Part shown: positions 7,429 to 15,136 of the stretch, piece by piece | How the letters are laid out: each line of letters starts with the position of its first letter | Position numbering within the stretch: position 1 is the first letter of the stretch | DNA from: Streptomyces sp. ISL-87 | GTDB taxonomy: Bacteria > Actinomycetota > Actinomycetes > Streptomycetales > Streptomycetaceae | Assembly: GCF_018614095.1 (NCBI RefSeq) | Contig: NZ_JAGGOY010000108.1 | Location: 1-41,284 of the forward strand | Direction of reading: 5' to 3' | DNA length: 41,284 nt | The notes under the pieces: generated by a model | Database searches by the model: none | Told to the model about the DNA's origin: nothing | What the model saw: only the letters and a program-made list of their open reading frames with translations | Program-made: the position numbers and the translations under genes

Positions 7429-8418
7429 CTACGAGGCCCTGCTGAAGGTGGCCGCCGGGCGGACCGTGCCCGGGCCGAAGCGGGCGTTGGCGCGGTCGAC
7501 GGCCGCCTCCACCGTCAGGCGGGATTCCCGGACCGGGTCCAGCGAGATCTGCCGGGCCACCCGCTCGGCGCCGGTCAGGTCCTCCGCGCGGAGCACCATG
7601 CCGGTCAGCCGGGCCCGTTGCAGCCCGGCCGCGTCCATCAGGCGGTACGCCATGGTCCGCAGGTCCTCGTCGTGCGCGGAGGGCTCCGGCAGCCGCCGGG
7701 TCTTCTCCCAGCGGGTGCCGCCCGCGAACTGCAGGGTCAGGGACAGGGACCGGGCGGCCTGGCGGCGGCCGCGCAGGGTCGCGCCCAGCCGGACCACTAG
7801 GCCGAGCAGCGCGGCCCGGGCGTGCGGGCCGTCCAGCTCCTCCCGGGTGAACCGGATCCGGACGGCGGCCGAGGCGGGCAGGTCCTTCGGGGTGACCTGG
7901 CGCGGGTCGGTCCCGCGGGCGCGCTCCGCGACCAGCCGGCCGGCCCGGCGGCCCAGGATCCGCTCGACGACCCCGGGCGGGACCTCGGTGAGCGCGCCGA
8001 CCGTGTGCAGCCCGTACCGGCGCAGCGCCTCGGCCTGGCGGGGGCCGAGCCCGTACAGCGCCTCCACCGGCAGCGGCCCGAGGAAGCGGGCCACCGCGTC
8101 CGCGTCGTCGGGGACGGCCAGGATGCCGCCGGGCCCCGGGATCCGCGCGGAGGCCATCGACGCGACCGCCCAGGTGCCGGCGACGCCGATCCGGAGGTCC
8201 GTGCCCAGCCGGGCCACCGCGCGCAGCCGGACCACTTCCGCGATGCGTCCGGCGTCCACGCCGAAGTAGCGCTGGGCACCCCGGACTTGGACCAAAGCCG
8301 CGCGCGGCGGGAGGGCCTGGACGAGCGGGGAGAACTCCCGCAGGAGGTCCAGGACCTCGCGGTAGCCCTCCTCGGGCAGGGCCGGGGCGCACCGGATGTG
8401 CAGGACGCCGGCGGTCAT
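7429..8418 (-). CDS. Y-family DNA polymerase-like protein lacking the catalytic site
   Basis: A 329-residue protein of the DinB/UmuC/ImuB superfamily. What remains is the later palm strand region (RYFGVDAGRIAEV), the helix-hairpin-helix thumb (LYGLGPRQAEALRRYGLHTV), and the little finger (RIRFTREELDGPHARAALLG and following). The N-terminal segment with the metal-binding DxD motif and the fingers is absent. The SxDE catalytic motif position reads RAALVQVRGAQRYFG, without either acid. It is therefore probably a non-polymerising accessory, as ImuB is for DnaE2 in mycobacteria (established there, inferred here). Its ATG at 8418 overlaps the dnaE2 TGA (ATGA), giving translational coupling. No typical C-terminal beta-clamp motif was identified. 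Confidence 0.8.
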   Translation of the reverse strand: MTAGVLHIRCAPALPEEGYREVLDLLREFSPLVQALPPRAALVQVRGAQRYFGVDAGRIAEVVRLRAVARLGTDLRIGVAGTWAVASMASARIPGPGGILAVPDDADAVARFLGPLPVEALYGLGPRQAEALRRYGLHTVGALTEVPPGVVERILGRRAGRLVAERARGTDPRQVTPKDLPASAAVRIRFTREELDGPHARAALLGLVVRLGATLRGRRQAARSLSLTLQFAGGTRWEKTRRLPEPSAHDEDLRTMAYRLMDAAGLQRARLTGMVLRAEDLTGAERVARQISLDPVRESRLTVEAAVDRANARFGPGTVRPAATFSRAS

Positions 8419-11400
8419 CCCGCGCTCCCGGGGCTGGAGTGCCACAGCTTCCGGCCGGTCGCGGCACGGTCACCGGCGGGCTGGAGATCGGCCCAGGGGT
8501 TCATCTCGTAGCCCGTCGGGAGGTGGATCCGACGGCCGGAGTCCACAGCGGTACCGGAGCCGGAACCGGAACCGGAGCCCGCACCCGCACCCGCACCCGC
8601 ACCCGCCATGGGCTCCGACAGCCGGGCCGCGACGGCGTCCACGCCGCCCGCCGCCCGCAGTTCCACCAGCTCCGCCAGGTTCCAGGCCGCCGCGCCGACC
8701 ACGCTCAGGCTCTGCGGGCCACGCCGCTGCACCACTCCCCGCACCAGCAGCAGGAAGGAGTGGAAGACGGTGTGCGCGCACGCCTCGTGGCTGTCGTCGA
8801 AGAAGGCCAGGTCGACCAGCCCGGTCCCGTCGTCCAGGGTCGTGAAGATGACCCGCCTCCCGGACCGGATCGGCGGGGTCTGGGTGGCCGCCTTGGCGCC
8901 CGCGACCAGCACCGTCTGCCCGTGCTCGGCCTCCCGCAGCCGGCGCGCCGGGATCACGCCCAGCTCGGCCAGGAAGGCGTGGTGGTCGCCCATCAGGTGC
9001 CGCGAGGCGTCCATGCCGAGGACGCCCAGCTCGGCGCTGAGCCGCTCGGCGTCGGTCAGGTCGGGCAGCCCGACGGCAGCCGTGGACCGCCCTCCGCCCA
9101 GGGGGAGTTGGGAGCCGCCCCGGATCCCGGTGGCCCGCTGGGCCCCGTGCAGCTCGGTCAAGTGAAGCAGCAGGTCCCGCCGGTTGGCCCCGAAGGCGTC
9201 CAACGCCCCGACATGCGCGAGCCGTTCGGCCACCGCCCGCCCCGGGTGCGCCCGGTCCCAGAAGTCGCGCAGGGAGGCGTACGGCTGGCCGGCCTCGATC
9301 CGGCCCGCCTCCGCCTCGCTGATCCCGTGGACATCGGCCAGGGCGAGCCTCAGCCCCCACACCGGAGGCACATCGGACACCAGTTCGATGTGGTGGGCGA
9401 CCGCCGATCGGTTCACATCCAGCGGCAGCACCGGCACGCCCCGCCGCCGCGCGTCCGCCAGCAGCAGCCGCTTGGGGTACATCCCCGGGTCGTGGGTGAG
9501 CAGCCCGGCGTAGAAGGCCGCCGGGTGGTGCGCCTTGAGCCAGGCCGACTGGTACGTCGGCACGGCGAAGGCCACCGCGTGCGCCTTGCAGAAGCCGTAC
9601 GAGCCGAAGGCCTCGACGATCTCCCAGGTCCGGCCGATCACCTCCGGCGAATAGCCGCGCGCGCCCGCCATCGCCGCGAACCAGACCTTGATCCGGCCCT
9701 GCGACTCCGGGTCGGACAGCCCGCGCCGCACCCGGTCCGCCTCGTCCCGGCCACAGCCGGTCATGACGTGCACGATCTCGATGATCTGCTCGTGGAAGAC
9801 CACCACCCCGTACGTCTCGCGCAGCGCCTCCGCCAGGTCCGGGTGCGGGAAGCGGACCGGGGCCCGCCCGTGCCGGGCCTCGATGAAGGGCCGCACCATA
9901 TCGGCGGCCACCGGCCCCGGCCGGAACAGCGAGATGTCGACGACCAGGTCGTGGAAGGTGGCCGGCTGGAGCCGCCCCACCAGGTCGCGCTGGCCGGGGG
10001 ACTCGATCTGGAAGCAGCCCAGCGTCTCGGCCGAGCGGATCAGCTCGTACGTCGCCTCGTCGCCCGGCGGCACCTGCGCCGGGTCGTCCAGGTCCAGCTC
10101 CCGCCCCGTGGTCCGCCGGAGTTCCGCGACAGCGTGCGCCATCGCGGACTGCATCCGTACGCCCAGCACGTCGAGCTTGAGCAGTCCGAGGTCCTCCACG
10201 TCGTCCTTGTCGAACTGGGACATCGGGAACCCCTCGCCGCTGGTGGGCACCACGGGGGTGCGGGCGAGCAGCGAGGCGTCGGAGAGCAGCACCCCGCACG
10301 GGTGCATGGCGATCCCGCGCGGCAGCGCGTCCAGCGCCTCGACGAGCTCCCACAGCCGTCCGTACGACTCCCCCTGTCCGTCGCCGTGTACGCCGCGCAG
10401 TTCGGGCAGTTCCTCCAGCGCGGCGCGGGCGTCGCGGGCCCGGATGTGCGGGAAGGCCTTGGCGAGCCGGTCGACGGTGGCCGGGTCCATGGACAGGGCG
10501 GCGCCCACGTCGCGGACGGCGTGCCGGACGCGGTAGGTCTCGGGCATGGAGACGGTGGCGACGCGTTCGGTGCCGAACCGGTCGATGATCCGCCGGTAGA
10601 CCTCCAGCCGGCGGGCGGACTCCACGTCGATGTCGATGTCGGGCAGCACATGGCGGCGCTTGGACAGGAAGCGCTCCATCAGCAGGCCGTGCGCGACGGG
10701 GTCGGCGTGCGCGATGCCGAGGAGGTGGTTGACGAGCGAGCCGGCGCCGGAGCCGCGGGCGGTCACCCGGATGCCCATCTCCCGTACGTCGTCCACCACT
10801 TGAGCGACCGTCAGGAAATACGAGGCGAAGCCGTGGTAGGCGATGATGTCGAGCTCCTGGTGCATCCGCTCCCAGTACGCGCGGTCGTCGGCGTAGCCGC
10901 GCAGCACCATGCCCGCGGAGGCACGGGAGGCCAGGACCCGCTGGGCGGTGCGGTGGGCGGCGCCGACGAGGTGGGCCTCGGGGAAGTGCACGGAGCCGAT
11001 GCCGAGGTCGTCCTCGGGGTCCACCGCGCAGGCTTCCGCCGTACGCCGGGTCTCCGCGAGCAGCCGGCGGGCGTCGGCGGGGCGCAGGCCGGCCGCCTGG
11101 GCGATCCGGTCGGCGGCCTCGGCCATGGCGGCCGGGCCCTTGAGCCAGCGCTCCCCGCTGTCCAGCGGCCGTCCGGAGTTGCGGGGGTCGATGGGGACCA
11201 GCCGGCGGGCCGCGTCGAGGACGTCGGCGACCGGGCCCTGGCCGGGGTCGGCGTACCGGACGGCGTTGGTGAGCACGGCCCGGACGCCCTGTTCGGCGGC
11301 GAAGCCGACGGTGCGGGCGGCCAGGCGCAGCGAGCCGGGCCCGGTGCCGGTGCGGCCGTGGTGGACGGCCTCCAGGCGCAGGGCGTCGCCGTAGATCTCC

Positions 11401-12056
11401 CGCCAGGGCGCGAGCAGCCGCGCCGCCCGGTCGGGGCGTCCCGCGGCGAGGGCCCGCCCCACCTCGGACCCGGGCCCGAGCAGCACGAACACGCCGTCGC
11501 CGCGCAGGGCGTTCCAGGGCAGCAGCGGCTGCCCGCCCTGCCGTGCGCCGGGGCCCCCCGAGGGAGCCGCGGTCCCGCCGGCCCACGCGGAAACCCCGTC
11601 GGCGGGGCCCGCGTGGGCGGCGGTGACCATCCGGCACAGCTCGGCCCAGCCGGCGGCGCCGTCCCGGGCCAGGAAGACGGCCCGCGGGGCCGACTCGTCG
11701 ATGAAGGCCCCGCCCTTGACGGGGGTCCGCCGCCGGGAGGAGGCCTCCGCACCGCCGGGCCCGGCCGCCTGGGTTCCCGTACGGATGCCCGCGCCGTTTC
11801 CCGTACGCGACCCGGCCGGGCCCTCCGCGGGCGGACCGGCGGGCGACACGCCCAGGTCGACCCCGAACAGTGGCCGGATGCCCGCCGCCCCGCACGCCTT
11901 CGCGAACCGCACCGCGCCCGCGAGGGTGTCGCGGTCGGTCAGGGCGAGGGCGTCCATGCCCCGCTCGGCGGCGCGCTCCGCCAGCCGTTCCGGGTGCGAG
12001 CCTCCGTAGCGCATGGAGAACCCCGAAACGGTGTGCAGATGCGTAAAACCAGGCAT
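8415..12056 (-). CDS. dnaE2: Error-prone DNA polymerase III alpha subunit DnaE2
   Basis: A 1213-residue C-family polymerase for mutagenic translesion synthesis. The N-terminal PHP domain starts with FTHLHTVSGFSMRYGGSHPE. The polymerase catalytic aspartates lie in LPDIDIDVESARR near residue 470 and LKLDVLGVRMQSAM, followed by helix-hairpin-helix and OB-fold regions (RRVIFTTLDDGTGLVDLAFF). It is longer than usual because of a Gly/Ala/Arg-rich insert around residues 75-115 and a C-terminal Gly-Ala/Gly-Ser stretch built from hexanucleotide repeats. AGGAGG stands seven bases before the ATG at 12056. A LexA-like box lies about 75 bp upstream, so SOS induction is likely. The next gene is the coupled Y-family protein. 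Confidence 0.95.
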   Translation of the reverse strand: MPGFTHLHTVSGFSMRYGGSHPERLAERAAERGMDALALTDRDTLAGAVRFAKACGAAGIRPLFGVDLGVSPAGPPAEGPAGSRTGNGAGIRTGTQAAGPGGAEASSRRRTPVKGGAFIDESAPRAVFLARDGAAGWAELCRMVTAAHAGPADGVSAWAGGTAAPSGGPGARQGGQPLLPWNALRGDGVFVLLGPGSEVGRALAAGRPDRAARLLAPWREIYGDALRLEAVHHGRTGTGPGSLRLAARTVGFAAEQGVRAVLTNAVRYADPGQGPVADVLDAARRLVPIDPRNSGRPLDSGERWLKGPAAMAEAADRIAQAAGLRPADARRLLAETRRTAEACAVDPEDDLGIGSVHFPEAHLVGAAHRTAQRVLASRASAGMVLRGYADDRAYWERMHQELDIIAYHGFASYFLTVAQVVDDVREMGIRVTARGSGAGSLVNHLLGIAHADPVAHGLLMERFLSKRRHVLPDIDIDVESARRLEVYRRIIDRFGTERVATVSMPETYRVRHAVRDVGAALSMDPATVDRLAKAFPHIRARDARAALEELPELRGVHGDGQGESYGRLWELVEALDALPRGIAMHPCGVLLSDASLLARTPVVPTSGEGFPMSQFDKDDVEDLGLLKLDVLGVRMQSAMAHAVAELRRTTGRELDLDDPAQVPPGDEATYELIRSAETLGCFQIESPGQRDLVGRLQPATFHDLVVDISLFRPGPVAADMVRPFIEARHGRAPVRFPHPDLAEALRETYGVVVFHEQIIEIVHVMTGCGRDEADRVRRGLSDPESQGRIKVWFAAMAGARGYSPEVIGRTWEIVEAFGSYGFCKAHAVAFAVPTYQSAWLKAHHPAAFYAGLLTHDPGMYPKRLLLADARRRGVPVLPLDVNRSAVAHHIELVSDVPPVWGLRLALADVHGISEAEAGRIEAGQPYASLRDFWDRAHPGRAVAERLAHVGALDAFGANRRDLLLHLTELHGAQRATGIRGGSQLPLGGGRSTAAVGLPDLTDAERLSAELGVLGMDASRHLMGDHHAFLAELGVIPARRLREAEHGQTVLVAGAKAATQTPPIRSGRRVIFTTLDDGTGLVDLAFFDDSHEACAHTVFHSFLLLVRGVVQRRGPQSLSVVGAAAWNLAELVELRAAGGVDAVAARLSEPMAGAGAGAGAGSGSGSGSGTAVDSGRRIHLPTGYEMNPWADLQPAGDRAATGRKLWHSSPGSAG
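8548..8608. repeat. Hexanucleotide repeat tract in the dnaE2 3' region
   Basis: Runs of GGAACC/GGAGCC and GCACCC hexamers encode the alternating Gly-Ser and Gly-Ala stretch near the DnaE2 C-terminus. Such tracts are prone to slippage in units of two codons, which would change linker length without shifting frame. Confidence 0.65.
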
Positions 12057-12128
12057 CCGCGGCCTCCTGCTTCGCTCGATGCTCCCCAGACTTCTTCAAC
12101 CTCCCCCTGCTCTCCACCATAGAGCAAT

Positions 12129-12144
12129 TCGAATACCCGTGCGA
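12129..12144. promoter_or_regulatory. LexA-like SOS box upstream of dnaE2
   Basis: TCGAATACCCGTGCGA matches the actinobacterial LexA consensus TCGAAC-N4-GTTCGA at 10 of 12 specified positions. It sits about 75 bp upstream of the dnaE2 ATG in the region shared with the divergent DUF3533 gene. A further half site GTTCGA follows at 12152-12157. This would place dnaE2 and the coupled Y-family gene under DNA-damage control. Confidence 0.5.
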
Positions 12145-12238
12145 AACACTTGTTCGATCATCCATCTCGTCGCCGGCCCGTCATCCATTCGGCCCGCCCC
12201 TGCTGCGCCCCACCCCCGATACGCCGAGCGTGTGAGGC

Positions 12239-13375
12239 ATGACCCAGCGAGACGTGACCCAGCCCGCCAACGCAGCCGCCTCCGGTCCGTCCGCCGGTTT
12301 CCTCGCCGAGGTCAAGGACGCCGTGTCCATCCGGGCTGCCCTCCTGGTCCTGGGCGTACTGGCACTGCAGCTCGCCTTCATCACCTCGTACATCGGGGCC
12401 TTCCACCACCCCAAGCCGAGCGAGATCCCGCTCGCCGTGACCGCCCCGGCCGCGCCGATCGCCGAGCAGTCCGCGAAGCAGCTCGGCGCCCTGCCCGGCA
12501 AGCCGCTCGACCCCCACGCGGTCAAGGACGAAGCGGCGGCGCTCGCACAGGTCAGGAACCGGGACGTGGACGGCGCGCTGATCATCCGGCCGGCCGGCAA
12601 GACCGACCGGCTGCTGGTCGCCGGCGGCGCCGGGGCCTCGCTCTCGCAGGCCGTCGCCGAGATCGTCACGCGGGCCGAACAGGCCCAGGGCCGCACCGTC
12701 CAGATCACCGACGTGGCCCCGGCCGCCGCGGGCGACGCGCGCGGCCTGAGCTCCTTCTACCTGGTCGTCGGCTGGTGCGTGGGCGGCTACCTGTGCGCCG
12801 CGATCCTCGCGATCAGCGCCGGCGCCCGGCCCGCGAACGCCCACCGCGCCGTCATCCGGCTCGGCGCGCTGCTCGCCTACGCGATCGTCGCCGGGCTGCT
12901 CGGCACGGTCATCGCGGGCCCGATCCTGGGCGCACTGCCCGGCAGCGTCATGGGTCTGTGGGGCCTGGGCACCCTGGTCGTCTTCGCCGTCGGCGCGATC
13001 ACCCTGGCCTTCCAGGGCCTGGCGGGCGTGGTCGGCATCGGCCTGGCGATCCTGCTGGTGGTCGTCCTCGGCAACCCGAGCGCCGGCGGCGCCTACCCGT
13101 ACCCGCTGCTGCCGCCGTTCTGGCGGGCCATCGGGCCGGCCCTGCCACCGGGTGCGGGGACGTATGCCGCGCGCTCGATCACGTACTTCAGCGGCAACGA
13201 CGCGGCCGGGGCCATGCTGGTGCTGTCCGGCTGGGCGGTCCTCGGCTCGGCCGTCACCGTGGCCTGCGCGGTCTTCCGCCGGGGCCGCCAGGGTGCCGCG
13301 GTGGGCACCGGGCTCCCCGACGGCCCCGGTGACCCCGGTGACGCGGTGGCCGCGGAGGGAACGGCCGGGCGGTGA
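12239..13375 (+). CDS. DUF3533 / YhgE-type multi-pass membrane protein
   Basis: A 378-residue integral membrane protein of the ABC-2-permease-like DUF3533 class. One helix near residues 34-55 (ALLVLGVLALQLAFITSYIG) is followed by an extracytoplasmic domain of about 120 residues (56-175) containing the AQVRNRDVDGALIIRPAG segment. A block of five helices follows (about 175-345), including LLAYAIVAGLLGTVIAGPIL. The cytoplasmic tail is Gly/Pro/Ala-rich. This one helix, large loop, helix bundle pattern is shared with YhgE/Pip-type proteins, some linked to export or phage adsorption. There is no adjacent ATPase gene, so a transport function is unproven. It is divergent from dnaE2. Confidence 0.82.
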   Translation: MTQRDVTQPANAAASGPSAGFLAEVKDAVSIRAALLVLGVLALQLAFITSYIGAFHHPKPSEIPLAVTAPAAPIAEQSAKQLGALPGKPLDPHAVKDEAAALAQVRNRDVDGALIIRPAGKTDRLLVAGGAGASLSQAVAEIVTRAEQAQGRTVQITDVAPAAAGDARGLSSFYLVVGWCVGGYLCAAILAISAGARPANAHRAVIRLGALLAYAIVAGLLGTVIAGPILGALPGSVMGLWGLGTLVVFAVGAITLAFQGLAGVVGIGLAILLVVVLGNPSAGGAYPYPLLPPFWRAIGPALPPGAGTYAARSITYFSGNDAAGAMLVLSGWAVLGSAVTVACAVFRRGRQGAAVGTGLPDGPGDPGDAVAAEGTAGR

Positions 13376-13391
13376 ACACCCGGCCGCGGCG

Positions 13392-13529
13392 CTAGGCGCC
13401 CTGGCCGCGCGGGTCCAGGAACCGGTCGGCGCCCCGCAGGGCGTGCCGGCCGACCGCCTTGCCGAGGGTGACGCCCGCCTCGCCGGCGGAGCGGGTGTGG
13501 ATGCCCGAGTAGACGCATGCGCCGCACAT
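13392..13529 (-). CDS. Possible 45-residue small protein
   Basis: A short minus-strand frame starting at ATG 13529 reads MCGACVYSGIHTRSAGEAGV and ends RFLDPRGQGA. It has three codons' worth of cysteine (two in a CGAC pair) and a charged C-terminus, and it looks more protein-like than the surrounding frames. The frame can be extended upstream to 13613. I cannot assign a function, and no strong ribosome site supports it. It may be a real microprotein convergent with the DUF3533 gene, or chance. Confidence 0.35.
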   Translation of the reverse strand: MCGACVYSGIHTRSAGEAGVTLGKAVGRHALRGADRFLDPRGQGA

Positions 13530-13652
13530 CGAGGCCCCGCCCCGGGGCGGACAACGGGCGGGAGAATTTCCCGAGGAGTGCGCCCTACCGCACTCCTCCC
13601 CCAGCGCGCACAATCACCGTGAGACTCGCGTCGAGGGTGAGGGAGGGAGCGC

Positions 13653-14555
13653 GTGCGCAATCAGGTGCGCGCCGCGGACGGACGCGCTCTGACGGTGGAG
13701 CGCTGGGGCGACCCGGACGGAAGACCTGTCTTTCTGCTCCACGGCACCCCCGGCAGCCGGCTGGGACCCGCCCCCCGGGGCATGGTCCTCTATCAGCGCC
13801 GGATGCAGCTCATCGCCTACGACCGGCCCGGCTACGGCGGCTCCGACCGCCACCCCGGCCGCACCGTCGCCGACGTGGCCCAGGACGTGGCCTCGATCGC
13901 CGACGCCATGGGGCTGGACACCTTCGCCGTGGCGGGCCGCTCCGGCGGCGCCCCCGGCGCCCTGGCCTGCGCCGCCCTGCTCCCGGACCGGGTCACCCGC
14001 ACCGCGGCCCTGGTCCCCCTCGCCCCCCGCGACGCGGAGGACCTGGACTGGTTCGCCGGGATGGCCGATTCGAACGTGCAGGAGTACACCACCGCCTCCA
14101 CCGACCCCGAGGAGCTGGCCGCCCGGCTGATCCCGCGCGCCGCCGGGATCGCCAAGGACCCCGGCCGGCTGCTGGACGAACTGCGCCGCGAGCTCACCGA
14201 AAGCGACCGCATGATCGTCGCGGACGCGGGTCTTCGGGCGATGCTGCTGCGCAACTACCGCGAGGGGGTCCGCACTTCCGCGTACGGCTGGATCGACGAC
14301 GCCCTCGCCTTCAGCAGCCCCTGGGGCTTCGACCCGGCCGACATCCGCTGCCCGGTGCTGATCTGGCACGGGGAGCTGGACGTGTTCTCCCCCGTGGGCC
14401 ACTCCCGTTGGCTGGCCCGCCGGATCCCGGGGGCCACCACCACCATCGACCCGGCCGCCGCGCACTTCGCGGCGCTGCGTGCGCTGCCCGACGTACTGAC
14501 CTGGCTGCTGCGGGAGCTGCCGGCGCCGCCCCTGGGCGAACAGCAGCCCGCCTGA
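13653..14555 (+). CDS. Alpha/beta-fold hydrolase
   Basis: A 300-residue cytoplasmic alpha/beta hydrolase without a signal peptide. VFLLHGTPGSR (residues 26-36) supplies the oxyanion hole, YDRPGYGGSDRHPGR is the conserved strand-4 loop, and GRSGGA carries the nucleophile Ser97. The C-terminal part has LIWHGELDVFSP with the acid and AAAHFAAL with the probable catalytic His. Start is GTG at 13653 after a GGGAGGG ribosome site. Epoxide hydrolase, lactonase or haloalkane-type activities are all possible and the sequence does not decide between them. Confidence 0.9.
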   Translation: MRNQVRAADGRALTVERWGDPDGRPVFLLHGTPGSRLGPAPRGMVLYQRRMQLIAYDRPGYGGSDRHPGRTVADVAQDVASIADAMGLDTFAVAGRSGGAPGALACAALLPDRVTRTAALVPLAPRDAEDLDWFAGMADSNVQEYTTASTDPEELAARLIPRAAGIAKDPGRLLDELRRELTESDRMIVADAGLRAMLLRNYREGVRTSAYGWIDDALAFSSPWGFDPADIRCPVLIWHGELDVFSPVGHSRWLARRIPGATTTIDPAAAHFAALRALPDVLTWLLRELPAPPLGEQQPA

Positions 14556-14854
14556 TCCAACGAGTCGATCAAACCTCGCAGTTGGTCCGAAGACCGGGCG
14601 TGAAGCACCGGGTTGCCCACACTCCGAACGAGAGATCGCTGTTCGAATGCCGGAGTCGGCAGGACACCAATCACAAGATCGCGAAACACATCGTGGCCGA
14701 GGCTGAACGCACCCTGTGCCTGGCTCAAGGCACCCCACGGAAAAAGAAATGGATCTTGCCGTCCGGCAAACGGACGAATACCGGACCCCGGGAAATACAC
14801 CGCGGCTGCCATGGAACGCTTGACCAGGCGTCATGCCTCAGTTGCCATTGGGGT
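14556..14854. other. Gene-free spacer before the fxs promoter
   Basis: About 300 bp of distinctly lower GC than its surroundings, including an A-rich stretch near 14740-14752. No frame on either strand has convincing codon bias, a ribosome site or a recognisable product, and I see no tRNA or repeat. It probably holds upstream control sequence for the fxs operon, or decayed DNA. Confidence 0.5.
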
Positions 14855-14905
14855 GTGGACGAGTAAAGTCCACGCTTGACACCAGCATGTCGCTGTTGTC
14901 ATTCA
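14855..14905 (+). promoter_or_regulatory. Candidate fxs promoter with adjacent inverted repeat
   Basis: A consensus -35 hexamer TTGACA at 14876-14881 is followed 17-18 bp later by TCATTC/CATTCA as a weak -10. This places transcription start near 14911, which favours the GTG at 14943 over the ATG at 14907 as the fxsA start. Directly upstream, GTGGAC (14855-14860) and GTCCAC (14868-14873) form an inverted repeat around GAGTAAA, a plausible operator. The regulator is unknown. Confidence 0.45.
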
Positions 14906-14942
14906 CATGCCCATTCCACATGGCTTCCCCAAGGACGGTGTC

Positions 14943-15107
14943 GTGAACACTTCCGCAACCCCCTCGACCAGCACGGTCAAGGCCCGCCGGGTCCCGCTCG
15001 CCCAGATCGACGTCCGCAGCGCCTCGGCGGCCGCCAAGCTCGGCCGCGTGCTGCCGACGGAATCCGGTCGCTCGGTTCAGGCACCGATCTTCAACTCTGC
15101 GCTCTGA
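14943..15107 (+). CDS. fxsA: FxsA: FxSxx-COOH RiPP precursor peptide
   Basis: A 54-residue peptide ending in PIFNSAL, which is the defining F-x-S-x-x-COOH signature (Phe50, Ser52). The N-terminal two thirds form a Ser/Thr/Ala-rich leader (VNTSATPSTSTVKARRVPLA) and a middle part with LGRVLPTESGR. FxsB-family maturases act on such tails, and related enzymes form a three-residue cyclophane from the aromatic side chain; here the Phe-Asn-Ser tripeptide would be the target (family knowledge plus inference). Start is GTG at 14943 with AAGGA seven bases upstream. The stop is 29 bp before fxsB. There is no dedicated peptidase or exporter gene beside it. Confidence 0.88.
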   Translation: MNTSATPSTSTVKARRVPLAQIDVRSASAAAKLGRVLPTESGRSVQAPIFNSAL

Positions 15108-15136
15108 CACCGAAGTACGCGCTCTAGACTGGTGGA

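Noticed and set aside
8439..12122. A 1227-codon open frame antisense to dnaE2
   Set aside because: Low-complexity composition without domains; explained by third-position GC bias of dnaE2.
14613..14879. An 88-codon frame in the spacer before fxsA
   Set aside because: No ribosome site or family similarity, codon bias unlike real genes here, and it overlaps the inferred operator and -35.
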